From contig NZ_PPXG01000004.1 of the NCBI RefSeq assembly GCF_002909485.1, positions 186,001-250,000 of the forward strand: 64,000 nucleotides of DNA, read 5' to 3'. The translations under genes were made by a program, and so were the position numbers. Under the pieces are notes generated by a model, which saw only the letters and a list, made by a program, of their open reading frames with translations, was not told the origin of the DNA and searched no databases. Positions 34,593 to 44,174 of this stretch are shown here, in pieces. Every line of letters begins with the position of its first letter. The stretch's first letter is position 1. The DNA is from Stutzerimonas stutzeri. Lineage in GTDB: Bacteria > Pseudomonadota > Gammaproteobacteria > Pseudomonadales > Pseudomonadaceae.

Positions 34593-36062
34593 TCAAAGGT
34601 GGTTATGCCAATGCTCCCAGCTTTTGACTGACTCCGTATTCTCTTCCTCTTCCTCTTCCTTTGTCTCTTTCTTGAGATCTTCTTGCCGAAGTTGCTTTAG
34701 CTTCTCCAGTTCACGCACGTACTCGTCAACTGGCATACCATTTTTTAATGCGTTCAGAAGTAGCTCCTCGGCCTGGTCATATATACGGTTAGTCCTGATT
34801 ATATGGGCAGATGAAACGATGTCTTCGTATCCATCAAGTTTGGCGAATGCAAGATGAATATACCGTTCTACCGAGAGGGGATCTTTGTGGCCAGTCCACA
34901 GCATGACGTCGTAAAGAAACTTTTTGCTATTAAGCAGGGCGCTTCTGAAGTCGTCCTTTTGCTTGAACTTGTGTCTTTTGATTAGGAGTACGAAAAGATT
35001 GGTGATGAAAGCATGGCGGAACATGTGTGCACAGACTTTTTCTTCGATGCCGGCGTGACTTCTAAGTTGAATCATTTCATTCGTAATACTGCAGGCACCG
35101 AGCGGCTTACCAGTCTTTTCTTGAACAAAGAGTCTGTCGTGATCCGTGTCCTTGAAGTTGCGAAGAGATATTCTGCGGGCAAACTGAATATATTTCTTAG
35201 CTTCGCTTAGTACCACTCTTGAAATCGGGATAAAACGCTCGGAATAGGTTCCACGTTTCAAGGTTCGCAGACGTAGCAATGGGAACGACATGTTCATGGC
35301 ATTACGTATGTCCGAAACGGTAATTTCAATTATCTCGCTGCGTCGAGCGCCCGTATGCTCAAGCAAGGAAATCACCAGATTCCGTCGAAGTTGAAGGTGT
35401 CTCGATGGGTGGATTTTGTTTGCTGAATCTCGCAAAAGCTTTATATGTTCGCTCGGGATCGGATCGCGCGTGTGGTAGCGCGTTCCAGATACATGAAGAG
35501 AGTGGTGATGCAGATAACTCCGCTTTATCGTTCTTCCTGAGCGCGTTGTGATAGTAAATGTTTTCATTACGGCGCGGATGGTTCCATTCTCTGATACAAA
35601 TGCATCGTCGCCATAAAGACGTCCTACGAATTGCAAAAAATCTAGACAGATCCTACCAATTGCTAGGAGTGTAGTTTCGGTGCGCCTATTTACAGTGGGA
35701 TCGTTGACAGATCGCTCCTTTCTTAATTCGTCAATGAAGTCTGAGAACTGTTGGTCAGACAGTCCTATAAAGTCAGTTCGGTATCTGAAGCAGTAGCGAA
35801 CTAGTGGGCTTATTTTGGATGCATACTCCCCAATGCTTCCGCCTTTACCGCCGTGCCTTGATAGGCCTTTTCCACCTCGGCCAGGGCGGTCACGTAGTGC
35901 GAGCATGTAGAGATTTGCGACGTTATTGGGCGTGCCATCAGGCCAACAGCAAAACGGCAGGCCAGAACCATCTTTTGTTATAGTACTTCCATGCGCATGG
36001 TAGCTAAAGAGTGTTAGCTCTTTAAGTGGTTTAAATAGTTGTTGGCGAAGGTGGTTTGTCAC
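34593..36062 (-). CDS. Tyrosine recombinase, third recombinase of the hrpB-associated module
   Basis: 489 aa, GTG start at 36062 overlapping the previous gene stop (GTGA), with GGAGGAG upstream. The catalytic set is intact: Arg in TGARRSEIIE (box I), HMFRHAF (H-x-x-R-H, box II), WTGHKDPLSVERYIH (His and nucleophile Tyr). The C-terminal tail is acidic (KKETKEEEEEENTES). It is AT-rich relative to flanking hrpB. It ends the four-gene minus-strand module and is the most canonical integrase of the three. Proteins of this kind cut and join DNA at attachment sites; the site here is probably within hrpB (inference). Confidence 0.88.
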   Translation of the reverse strand: MTNHLRQQLFKPLKELTLFSYHAHGSTITKDGSGLPFCCWPDGTPNNVANLYMLALRDRPGRGGKGLSRHGGKGGSIGEYASKISPLVRYCFRYRTDFIGLSDQQFSDFIDELRKERSVNDPTVNRRTETTLLAIGRICLDFLQFVGRLYGDDAFVSENGTIRAVMKTFTITTRSGRTIKRSYLHHHSLHVSGTRYHTRDPIPSEHIKLLRDSANKIHPSRHLQLRRNLVISLLEHTGARRSEIIEITVSDIRNAMNMSFPLLRLRTLKRGTYSERFIPISRVVLSEAKKYIQFARRISLRNFKDTDHDRLFVQEKTGKPLGACSITNEMIQLRSHAGIEEKVCAHMFRHAFITNLFVLLIKRHKFKQKDDFRSALLNSKKFLYDVMLWTGHKDPLSVERYIHLAFAKLDGYEDIVSSAHIIRTNRIYDQAEELLLNALKNGMPVDEYVRELEKLKQLRQEDLKKETKEEEEEENTESVKSWEHWHNHL

Positions 36063-36667
36063 TTGCGATACTCCTCCAGTCGCGTAACTCGCCCGTCTCC
36101 GGAAGAAGGGGAGGGGGGGGGTGGCTGTTCTGGAGGGAGGCTCAGTAGAGCAGTAAGTGCCTGAACGGCATCGCTTGCCCGCTTTTCAAGTAGAGCGGGA
36201 TCTAGATTGCTACGTATATTTCTTAACTCGTTAATTGCCAGGCTTAATCCCTGGAGGAGGACCATGTTGGCGCAGCGCTGCTTATCAAGTCTCTCCTCTA
36301 GTTCAGTTACTAGTCGCGAAAGTCCGGACTTAGTGCGTTTTGTTGAAGTGGCCTCTTTGCTGCCATTGACCTTCTCAATGGCCCTCAATGCCGCTAGGCG
36401 GAGGGTATCAAGTTCCTTAAATCCTCCCTTGAACTGTAAGTTGGCGTGAGATTTTAAAGTGTTGATGCTCATTGGGGATTTTGACTTTATAGCCCCTGAG
36501 TCCTCGAAATTGAATTCGAGCTTGGCTAGCGCTCCTTGGCTTCTGAGAGCCTTTAGAATGTTCTCGTTTTTGGAAAAATAGTCAGGATTACGGTAGATTA
36601 GCTTTAAAAGTTCACTGGTTATTAATGTGGCGCTAGCATGTGGCTCTAGGTCGGAGATTTTTTTCAT
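36059..36667 (-). CDS. Accessory protein of the recombinase module, with poly-C tract
   Basis: 202 aa, not a recombinase. N-terminal part MKKISDLEPHASATLITSEL, a middle SINTLKSHANLQFKGGFKELDTLRLAALRAIEKVNG, then a predicted coiled coil (RLVTELEERLDKQRCANMVLLQGL) and a Pro-rich tail (PPEQPPPPSPSSGDG). The tail is encoded by nine consecutive C (36121-36113). It abuts the 698-aa gene and overlaps the 489-aa gene by 4 bp. Position and size recall the small third components of multi-recombinase transposons such as TnpC of Tn554 or GmtX, but I cannot confirm homology. Possibly a DNA-binding directionality factor. Confidence 0.7.
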   Translation of the reverse strand: MKKISDLEPHASATLITSELLKLIYRNPDYFSKNENILKALRSQGALAKLEFNFEDSGAIKSKSPMSINTLKSHANLQFKGGFKELDTLRLAALRAIEKVNGSKEATSTKRTKSGLSRLVTELEERLDKQRCANMVLLQGLSLAINELRNIRSNLDPALLEKRASDAVQALTALLSLPPEQPPPPSPSSGDGRVTRLEEYRK

Positions 36668-38764
36668 TTAGTCTGTGCTCTGAATTTTTACTACCACGCG
36701 CATATGTTGGCCGGTTTCGTCTGTGAAAAACTCTGGCTCAATCTGGACTTTCCCTGTCTTTATCATGTCGGTGATTGCGTCTTCAAGTTCAGCAGTGTCT
36801 ACTAGAGCAAAATTATCTGTGTTGTAACGAATTTTTAGTATTTCGGCTAGATCTTCGTAAGCAGTGATATCGCCATTATGCAAGCTTTCTGCTATGAACT
36901 GAGCCTTAGCGCTACGCAAAACTGCACCATCAGTGGACTCAGTAATGTAATTCCAAACATGCTGCATGTCGGTGTGCCCGAGCATCCACTGCAGTGTCTC
37001 CAGTCCTCCAAAACTGCTCGAGTGGAAGAATACCATGGAGAAAAAGCGTCGAAGTTGATGTTGTCGGATATAGTACCTTTCTCCTTTTGAATTTAGTGGT
37101 AGTTCGAAATAATCGCACAACAAGTCTAGGTTTCTATTGTAGGCATACATTGTTTGCTGACTAAGCCCGGCATTTCCGAGGAGTCCGGGGGGGGCAAAGA
37201 GGCTAGTCATTTCAGTTATGAATCCGCTTTTTAAAAGTCTCTGCTGCATGGAAATTAAGTTTTTAATCATTTTTACGGCAATGGGTTCGATTGGGCGTGC
37301 TTGGCGTTGTCTTATGCCGAACAGGTTGGATGTGCTTTTTCTATTTAAGAAGATCAACCATCTTTCGCTTTTATCTAGGCAGTCAGTCGAGTGCAAATCG
37401 AGCATTTCTCCTATTCGGCGAGCCATGATTGTTCCAACTACCATCTGGACACATCCAATATAGATGCGTAAGCACTCAATCAGTCCCACATTATTTCTGA
37501 GTTCTATGAAGTAATTTGACTGCTTTCTCAGTGCGCCGTGCCTAATAGACACCGTTTGACATACAAGCCCAAGCTTCCTAATTCCCATGTCGATAAGCTC
37601 AGGGGGCATAATGTCTTGTAACTCTCCATTGGTAAGTTGCGTAGGGGCAATTCCATTGAGGTTGCAATGCTCTGCCATGCGGCAGAAACCTTCTATTAGA
37701 AGTTCTCCATACTTGAAATGGTACTCGATTGATTTTCTGAAGGCGTCTCTCACTATTGGGTACGGCAGCGTCCGAAACCGAGCAGCTTCAGAGAGTGATG
37801 GTTCATAATCAAGTATCTGCTTCAGCTCTGATACTTCGGGAGCTGGAAGCCCAATTTCATGAAGAATTCCAAGGTTGTATGTTAAAAATCTGTAGGCGCG
37901 AAATGGACCGGATGTCATTGCTTCATGGTCACCTGTCCTGACCGATGAACCGGGATACTCTCTCGATATTATTTCTCTCTCATTATCAGTATAGAATTCT
38001 AATGAGCTTAATGTTTTTAGTTTTAGATGCCCGCCTTTCAGTGTGTTGGCATAAAGCGATTTCGCTAGCTGCAAGGTGTTAGGGGTGCGGACTCCAGCAG
38101 TTGATCTTTTTTTATAATATCCATGCAAATGCAAGGCAGCTCTTGCATAAGGTATTAAATCAAAAGGTATTTCCAGGTGATGCTCATCTAGTTGTTCGTC
38201 AGTCACAATGCGCATTCGTGGATATTGATCTAGAATGCTATCGAGTTCGATAGAACTGGAAGTGTTTATTAAGCTTAAACAAAATTTGCTGATAGTCTTG
38301 GTCCACTCGTAAACCGACTCTTCCGAACCGTTGACGCTTGAGAAGACGTCTAGCATTCTCTTCATGTGATGGCTGTTGATTCCAGCCAATCCGAATCTGG
38401 ATAGCTGATATTCTTTTGCATTCAGAAGAATGTAATCGGCAACGTGAATGGCCCTGTTAAACATCGTCATCTGTGCGGCTAGTGAACCTAATTCGATCGC
38501 CGATCCTCGAACAGAACGTGTAGATGTTGTTAAAAAATACTTTAGCCCGTCTAGTAATGGCTTGTTTTTTTGGGCAAGCAGAGAAGTTTCGTCGTCTAAT
38601 GTAATGTCCCAGTTGATCGTGTTGGGGGTCGCAAAATTGAAATCATATTTCCATATGTGCAAGTCGAAATCACTCAGCAACCAACTTGATTTTTTGTATT
38701 CTGTCCTAGGGTCGGTGTAGAACGCTTTTAGGAAGTCTAGCTCTGCTGGTAATTCAACATTCAT
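36668..38764 (-). CDS. Large tyrosine recombinase, second gene of the module
   Basis: 698 aa, C-terminal tyrosine-recombinase domain after a long N-terminal region. Box I Arg in MARRIGEMLDLH, box II HQLRRFFSMVFFH, then LQWMLGHTDMQHVWNYI (His and probable nucleophile Tyr). The N-terminal ~450 residues have no recognised domain and probably bind element DNA. The start overlaps the preceding 760-aa gene by 11 bp and the stop abuts the 202-aa gene. Strongly AT-rich codon use. The size and partnership recall TnpB of Tn554-type elements. Confidence 0.82.
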   Translation of the reverse strand: MNVELPAELDFLKAFYTDPRTEYKKSSWLLSDFDLHIWKYDFNFATPNTINWDITLDDETSLLAQKNKPLLDGLKYFLTTSTRSVRGSAIELGSLAAQMTMFNRAIHVADYILLNAKEYQLSRFGLAGINSHHMKRMLDVFSSVNGSEESVYEWTKTISKFCLSLINTSSSIELDSILDQYPRMRIVTDEQLDEHHLEIPFDLIPYARAALHLHGYYKKRSTAGVRTPNTLQLAKSLYANTLKGGHLKLKTLSSLEFYTDNEREIISREYPGSSVRTGDHEAMTSGPFRAYRFLTYNLGILHEIGLPAPEVSELKQILDYEPSLSEAARFRTLPYPIVRDAFRKSIEYHFKYGELLIEGFCRMAEHCNLNGIAPTQLTNGELQDIMPPELIDMGIRKLGLVCQTVSIRHGALRKQSNYFIELRNNVGLIECLRIYIGCVQMVVGTIMARRIGEMLDLHSTDCLDKSERWLIFLNRKSTSNLFGIRQRQARPIEPIAVKMIKNLISMQQRLLKSGFITEMTSLFAPPGLLGNAGLSQQTMYAYNRNLDLLCDYFELPLNSKGERYYIRQHQLRRFFSMVFFHSSSFGGLETLQWMLGHTDMQHVWNYITESTDGAVLRSAKAQFIAESLHNGDITAYEDLAEILKIRYNTDNFALVDTAELEDAITDMIKTGKVQIEPEFFTDETGQHMRVVVKIQSTD

Positions 38765-41036
38765 ATATCAACTTCTCCATTCTGCGGGGGTTACACCTCT
38801 GCTCGGCGACATAAAGGTGGTCTTTCAGTAGTGCGTCATTATCCCTTCTGATCTCGGCAACAACGGCCTTCGTTAGATCTGCCCAGTATCGTGCTACTCC
38901 TGTCACTTCTTCGGGTCGTTCCGCTGTAGCCACTGCTTTCTCTAATGATACGAGGGCGGTCATTATCCCTGGATCCACTGAGATGTAGACCTCTGAGTAC
39001 TGATTCGCTGAATAGGGTTCAGTTGTTTGAGTGTTCTCCGGGTTGACCAGGTGGTCAGGGATGTCTTTTAGTGCATGGTTCTTAAGAAATAGATTTAACT
39101 CTTCCATTGTCTCGAAGTCTGCGGCCTCTATGAGGAAGCTGCTATCTTTCATCGCGTCACAGATTAAGCCGCGCTGAAAAATTCTTATCCAGCGGGCTTG
39201 GAAGAAGGCTAGTATTGACTCCGGCAGGTAGTGAGAAAGTTGCAGGCAGTCGTGGTTTGCGTGGCCGAGCGCTTTGGACATGGCTTCGACGCTTTGGGTT
39301 TTTAAATATACCTCTACCCCACATGAGGCTCGAAGACTAGAAAGGGTGACTCGAGATAAGAAATTTTTTAGTTCAGTACCCCTCAAGGAAGTATGATTTG
39401 AAAATTGTTGTGCAAGTCGTTCAAAAATCCGTGTGTGTTTATCGAATAGCGCTTTGTTCCAAGTCGGAATTACAGCGCTCCGCGGGTGACCGAAACCCTT
39501 CCCGCAGGTCAGGAATAACTCCTTCCATCGGCTGTCGCCAATTCCCTTGAGATATTTTCTTAACGGTGCTGTGATCTTTATTACTTCGAAGATTCGCTTT
39601 GTTGAGTTCGCGTTTAGTTGTATTTTCTGCTCGCTTAGCTTTCCACCTCTTCTATCCTTGAAGCCGACCAACTGATACCCGGTGTCGGTTTTCACAAAGC
39701 CGGATCTTCTACCTTTGTCGTCATACAAACGAAAATTCTTAAGGAAAGATTCTGTGATCTCATTGTGCTCTGCTACCAGTAAGCATTGGTAGGGATAAAG
39801 AGTGCCAGCAGCCGGAAGTCCAAGTATATTTGCGACATCAGCAGATAATATGGTGTATCCGTATTGGTGTTCGAAGTCCATGCGCGAGGATGGAAAGCCG
39901 TTGCTTTGAAAAATCGCGCAAATTGATTCGTGATCGTAACTCCGACGCTGCCAGCCTTTTCGAGGTTTGATTTCCGAGGAGTTTATCCGTGTGGTTGCGA
40001 GTATACGAAGTTGGACTCTCGAGTAAAGTTCATTGGCTTGTTCTGTTGCCCAGGATTTTACGGTTTCGATGTCTTTGTGGATACTTTTGAATAATATTTC
40101 TATTGCCTCGTTATCAGTTATTTCGAGAGGGACTCTAGTGATAAGTTTTTCATGGATTTCCACCCCCTCATCAGACACGGACACTCTTGTTTGCGCTCTG
40201 TGTTGTTTGGGGCGGATGGGCCGTGGTAGTCCATCCCCAAAAGGGGTTGCCCAAACTCCTGATTGTATAAAGGCCTCTTCGCAGTTCGATATGAACCTGT
40301 TCCACGTTTTTATCTGGGTTGGTATATTTAGATTTTCTCTATATGCGGTTAAGAAGTGCTCCTTCATGAAGTGCAAAAAGAATGATTTTATATTTTCTGG
40401 GTTTTGGAAGGTTGTAGTTGGCCACTCCAAAGAGTTCTTCGATAAATAGCTGGCCAGCTTGTTGCACAATGTGGTGTTGCATCTTGCTTGCTTGGCCGAA
40501 AAAGTCTTCCATGTCCGGTAGTACTCTTCTGTAAACTCAGGGCCATGGGAGTGCCATAGTTCTCCCAGCGCGAGAAAACTTGGTACTCCTTTTAGGGAGT
40601 CGACTTGCCATCCGTTCCAATAGCGCAAGGCCAATGGGTTCAATTTTTTCTGCTGGGAATCCCAGAGTTCTTTCCCTTCTTCGAGGTCGGCCATCAAATA
40701 GTCGAAATTGGGCATGCCTGGAATTTCGTCGCGCAGACTTGTAAGTGTTTCTACGAAACGTCGAGCCCAGCGAATCCGAACAGGCTCTTTGCTATCGGCC
40801 AAAGTTCTTGATCGCAATGCACCGACAAAACCGATGATGATCGGCTCGCAGCTTCGACTCGACAGATGGACGTAGGAGAGTTCTGCCTCGATGAGTTGGA
40901 GGTAGCACTCGAGCAGCTTCAGCGGAACGTTAATCAACTCCGACGACGCGTGGGTTTGAAAGGCCTTGGCTAGGGGCTCCGAAATTTTTCGGAATGGATA
41001 GTTGGGTAAGAACAGGGTGCTGCTGATGATTGTCAA
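38754..41036 (-). CDS. Large divergent tyrosine recombinase, first gene of the module
   Basis: 760 aa, apparently TTG start (41036). The catalytic region is divergent: probable box I Arg in ATTRINSSEIKPRK, box II reduced to LSSLRASCGVE without the usual His, then MSKALGHANHDCLQLSHYLPE (His and probable Tyr). The missing box II His may mean reduced or auxiliary activity. It is followed by an overlapping 698-aa recombinase gene. It lies 85 bp from the hrpB remnant, so this is the element's right end. It is AT-rich and unlike core genes. The recombinase family call is confident, the exact role is not. Confidence 0.75.
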   Translation of the reverse strand: MTIISSTLFLPNYPFRKISEPLAKAFQTHASSELINVPLKLLECYLQLIEAELSYVHLSSRSCEPIIIGFVGALRSRTLADSKEPVRIRWARRFVETLTSLRDEIPGMPNFDYLMADLEEGKELWDSQQKKLNPLALRYWNGWQVDSLKGVPSFLALGELWHSHGPEFTEEYYRTWKTFSAKQARCNTTLCNKLASYLSKNSLEWPTTTFQNPENIKSFFLHFMKEHFLTAYRENLNIPTQIKTWNRFISNCEEAFIQSGVWATPFGDGLPRPIRPKQHRAQTRVSVSDEGVEIHEKLITRVPLEITDNEAIEILFKSIHKDIETVKSWATEQANELYSRVQLRILATTRINSSEIKPRKGWQRRSYDHESICAIFQSNGFPSSRMDFEHQYGYTILSADVANILGLPAAGTLYPYQCLLVAEHNEITESFLKNFRLYDDKGRRSGFVKTDTGYQLVGFKDRRGGKLSEQKIQLNANSTKRIFEVIKITAPLRKYLKGIGDSRWKELFLTCGKGFGHPRSAVIPTWNKALFDKHTRIFERLAQQFSNHTSLRGTELKNFLSRVTLSSLRASCGVEVYLKTQSVEAMSKALGHANHDCLQLSHYLPESILAFFQARWIRIFQRGLICDAMKDSSFLIEAADFETMEELNLFLKNHALKDIPDHLVNPENTQTTEPYSANQYSEVYISVDPGIMTALVSLEKAVATAERPEEVTGVARYWADLTKAVVAEIRRDNDALLKDHLYVAEQRCNPRRMEKLIYEC

Positions 41037-41125
41037 CGAATTCTTGTCCTTGCTTTGGGGTGGAAGATCCCGTATTTGCTGGGTTTAGGTATCTAATGAT
41101 AAATCCATGCGAATGGCAAAATGCG
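41037..41125. other. Right junction of the recombinase element with the hrpB remnant
   Basis: AT-rich sequence to about 41120 changes to GC-rich hrpB codons at GAACGCAGCCTGG. The residues E-R-S-L-D-A align to the conserved DE(F/Y)HERSLDADLAL of HrpB, so the break falls just after the His codon of the DExH box. The element side ends in GGCAAAATGCGT. Confidence 0.6.
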
Positions 41126-43271
41126 TGAACGCAGCCTGGATGCAGACCTGGCATTGGCGCTGACGCTCAACGCCCGGCAGCTATTGCGTGACGAGCCACT
41201 GAAGCTGCTGCTGATGTCGGCGACGCTGGAGGGCCAGCGCCTGTCGGCACTGCTCGACGATGCGCCGGTGGTGCGCAGCGAGGGGCGCATGCACCCGGTC
41301 GGGCAGCGCTGGGGTCGTCTCGTTGCGGCGAATGAGCGTATCGAGCCGCGCGTGGTGCAGACGGTGCTGCAGGCGCTGGAGGACGAGCAGGGCAGCGTGC
41401 TGGTGTTTCTGCCGGGGCAGGCCGAGATTCGTCGGGTCCACGAGGCGCTCGCTGATCAGCTGGGCGGGCGCGGCGACATCCTGCTCTGCCCGCTGCACGG
41501 CGAGCTGGAGCTGGCGCAGCAGCGCGCGGCCATCGAGCCGGCACCGGCGGGCATGCGCAAGGTGGTGCTGGCGACCAACATCGCCGAGACCAGCCTGACC
41601 ATCGAAGGCGTGCGCGTGGTGGTGGATGCCGGACTGGCGCGGGTGCCGCGCTTCGATCCCGGCAGCGGCATGACCCGGCTGGAAACCCGGCGCATCTCCC
41701 GCGCTTCGGCCACGCAGCGCGCTGGCCGCGCCGGCCGGCTGGAGCCGGGTGTCTGCTATCGGCTGTGGTCCGAGGATCAGCACGCGCAGCTGGCGGCCTA
41801 TGGCGAGGCGGAAATCCTCCAGGCGGACCTTGCCGGTGTCGCGCTGCAACTGGCGCGCTGGGGTGTCGAGCCCGACGAGCTGGCCTGGCTCGACCGGCCG
41901 CCGGCGGCGGCTTACGCCCAGGCCCAGGCGCTGCTCGAACGGCTGGGCGCGTTGCAGCACAACGAGCATGGCGGCTGGCAGCTGACCCGCCACGGCCAGG
42001 CCATGGCCGAGTTGCCGGCGCACCCGCGGCTGGCGCACATGCTGCTGCGCGGGCATGGCTTGGGTATTGGCGCGCTGGCGGCGGATGTCGCGGCGCTGCT
42101 GGTCGAGCGTGACATTCAGTCCGGCGGACAGCGCAGCGGCGGCGCCGATCTGGCGCTGCGTCTGCACCAGTTGCAGAGCGGCCGTGGCGCTGCGGTGCAG
42201 CGGGTGCGGCAGCTGGCCCGGCAGTTTCGTGGCCTGCTGCGCGGCACTTCGGGGCAGGGCGACGGAGCGCTGGACGAACAGCACTCGCTGGCCACGCTGC
42301 TGGCTTTCGCCTACCCCGACCGCGTCGCCCGGCAGCGCCGCGAAGGTGGCGGTGGTTATCGTCTGGCCAACGGACGCGCGGCGCTGTTCGGTGAGCTGGA
42401 TGCATTGATGAAGGAGCCCTGGCTGGTGATCGCCGAGCTGGGTAGCCATCAGGGACAACGCGAGGAGCGCATCTACCGGGCGGTCGCGCTGGACCCGGCG
42501 CTGTTCGACGGACCGCTGGCCGAACAGGTGTCTCTGCGCAATGAGCTGGAGTGGGACGAGCGCGAGGGCGTGCTGCGCGCCGAACGGCAGCGGCGGATCG
42601 GCGAACTGGTGCTCAGCCGCGAACCACTGCCGAACCTCGACGATGACGCCCGGGCTCGCGCGCTGCTCGGCCTGGTGCGGCGCAAGGGCCTGGAACTGCT
42701 GGCCTGGACGCCGGAGTTGCGCCAGTGGCAGGCGCGCATCGACCTGCTGCGTCAGCTCGATCTGGACGCAGGCAACAGCAGCGACTGGCCGGACGTCAGC
42801 GATGCTGCACTGCTGGAACGGTTGGGCGACTGGCTGCTGCCCTACCTCGGCAAGGTGTCGCGCCTGGCGCACTTCGCCCAGCTCGATCTGGCCGGCATGC
42901 TCGCCACGCTGCTGCCCTGGCCGCTGCCGCAGCGCCTGGATGAGCAGGCGCCGGTGGCGGTCAGCGTGCCGTCCGGCTCGCGCATTCGGCTGGACTACAG
43001 CGAGCAGCCGCCGGTGCTGGCGGTGCGTCTGCAGGAGCTGTTCGGCCTGGCCGACACGCCGCGGATTGCTGGTGGCCGACAGGTCGTCAAGCTGCACCTG
43101 CTGTCGCCGGCGCGGCGTCCGGTACAGGTCACCCAGGACCTGGCGAGCTTCTGGGCCAACACCTACGCCGAGGTAAAAAAGGATCTGAAGGGGCGCTATC
43201 CCAAGCACTACTGGCCGGACGACCCGCTGATCGCCGAGCCGACCGCACGGGCCAAGCCACGCGGGCAGTAG
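41121..43271 (+). pseudogene. hrpB: 5'-truncated HrpB helicase remnant (chromosomal copy)
   Basis: 716 codons without frameshift. It starts at RERSLDADLALALTLNARQLL, so motifs I, Ia and the DExH box are missing, while motifs III (MSATLEGQRL), V, VI (QRAGRAGR) and the C-terminal domains are intact. The ATG at 41121 comes from the element side of the junction. Without Walker A and DExH it cannot be an active helicase. About 2 kb are similar to 31970-33985 of copy 1 (roughly 85% identity by eye over sampled stretches). GC-rich codon use matches the core genome, so this is probably the resident gene's 3' part. Confidence 0.88.
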
Positions 43272-43273
43272 GC

Positions 43274-44020
43274 TCAGTCCGACGGCAGGCTGAGGTCCTC
43301 GCCGGCGACGCGCAACGCTTCATAGGCGTCGTCGAGCGCAGTGACGATGGCGCTGGCATCGCGAGCATGACGCGAGACGATGAAGTGGATCGGCACCTGG
43401 GCCAGGCGCTGGTAGGGCAGCGCCTCCATCCGTAGCCGCTGGCGGGCCTGTTCCACTGGGATCTGGTAATCGAGCAGGTAATCGCCACGGTTGCGCTGCA
43501 GCATTTCCAGCGCGGAAAGGTGATTGCTGGTGCGCAGCAGGCGCAGATCGAGGCCGGGATCGTCCAGCAGCGCGTTGACGTTCGGCCAGTAGCTGTAGCC
43601 GCCGATCAGGATCAGCGACTTGCCGGCAAGGTCGTCCGGCAGGCGCGGCGCCGGTGTACCGGCAAGGCGGTAGAGGTTGAGATTGATCTGGCTGAGCGTA
43701 TGCCGGCCTTCCAGCGTATGGGTCGCCAGCTCCGGCTTGCCCTGGGCTCCAGGCCAGAGGTCGATGCTGCCATTCTCCAGCGCCGCGTAGAGGCGGGCGC
43801 CGGGCAGCCCTCGAAAGCGCACGCCGTAGCCGGCCTCACGCGCGACGCGGCGGGTCAGTTCGGCCAGCTCGCCGCGTGCCATGCCCTGGGCATCGGTATA
43901 GATGGCCGGGGCGAACTCGTAGTAGCCGACGTTGAGGACGCGTTGCTGGACGACATCGGCCAGAACCGTCGTAGGTAAGCCGGCAAGGGAGGCCAGGGCC
44001 AGATAGATGAGTGCTTTCAA
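43274..44020 (-). CDS. Periplasmic solute-binding protein, SBP_bac_3-like
   Basis: About 248 aa if started at TTG 44020 (MKALIYLALASLAGLPTTVLA), which gives a clean signal peptide; the frame is open to 44089. The mature protein begins VLNVGYYEFAPAIYTDAQGMARGELAELTRRVAREAG, the amino-acid-binding type-2 periplasmic fold, and lacks a transmembrane or signalling domain. Conserved ligand residues of true ABC binding proteins are not fully evident, and the protein is solitary, so a sensing or orphan role is possible. Convergent with the hrpB remnant (2 bp between stops). Confidence 0.75.
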   Translation of the reverse strand: MKALIYLALASLAGLPTTVLADVVQQRVLNVGYYEFAPAIYTDAQGMARGELAELTRRVAREAGYGVRFRGLPGARLYAALENGSIDLWPGAQGKPELATHTLEGRHTLSQINLNLYRLAGTPAPRLPDDLAGKSLILIGGYSYWPNVNALLDDPGLDLRLLRTSNHLSALEMLQRNRGDYLLDYQIPVEQARQRLRMEALPYQRLAQVPIHFIVSRHARDASAIVTALDDAYEALRVAGEDLSLPSD

Positions 44021-44174
44021 TGGATCGATCGCTGCCTTGCGCTGTTCCAACAAGCATGCGCAGCCGATGCCCGGTTGTCCATGAGCCATATTGCTGCAGC
44101 AGCGTGAGGAATGTCGGCCTATATCGACCTATGCTCATACCGAAAGGCAGGCGTGCGGCACGAAGGAGTAGGGT

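Noticed and set aside
36059..36667. 202-aa protein named as GmtX or TnpC
   Set aside because: Position is similar, but the sequence pattern I remember for those proteins is not visible, so no name was given.
41181..43208. Long minus-strand open frames opposite the hrpB remnant (also at 31982-33912)
   Set aside because: GC-rich antisense shadows of hrpB; composition rich in Arg, Gln, His and Pro with no domain.
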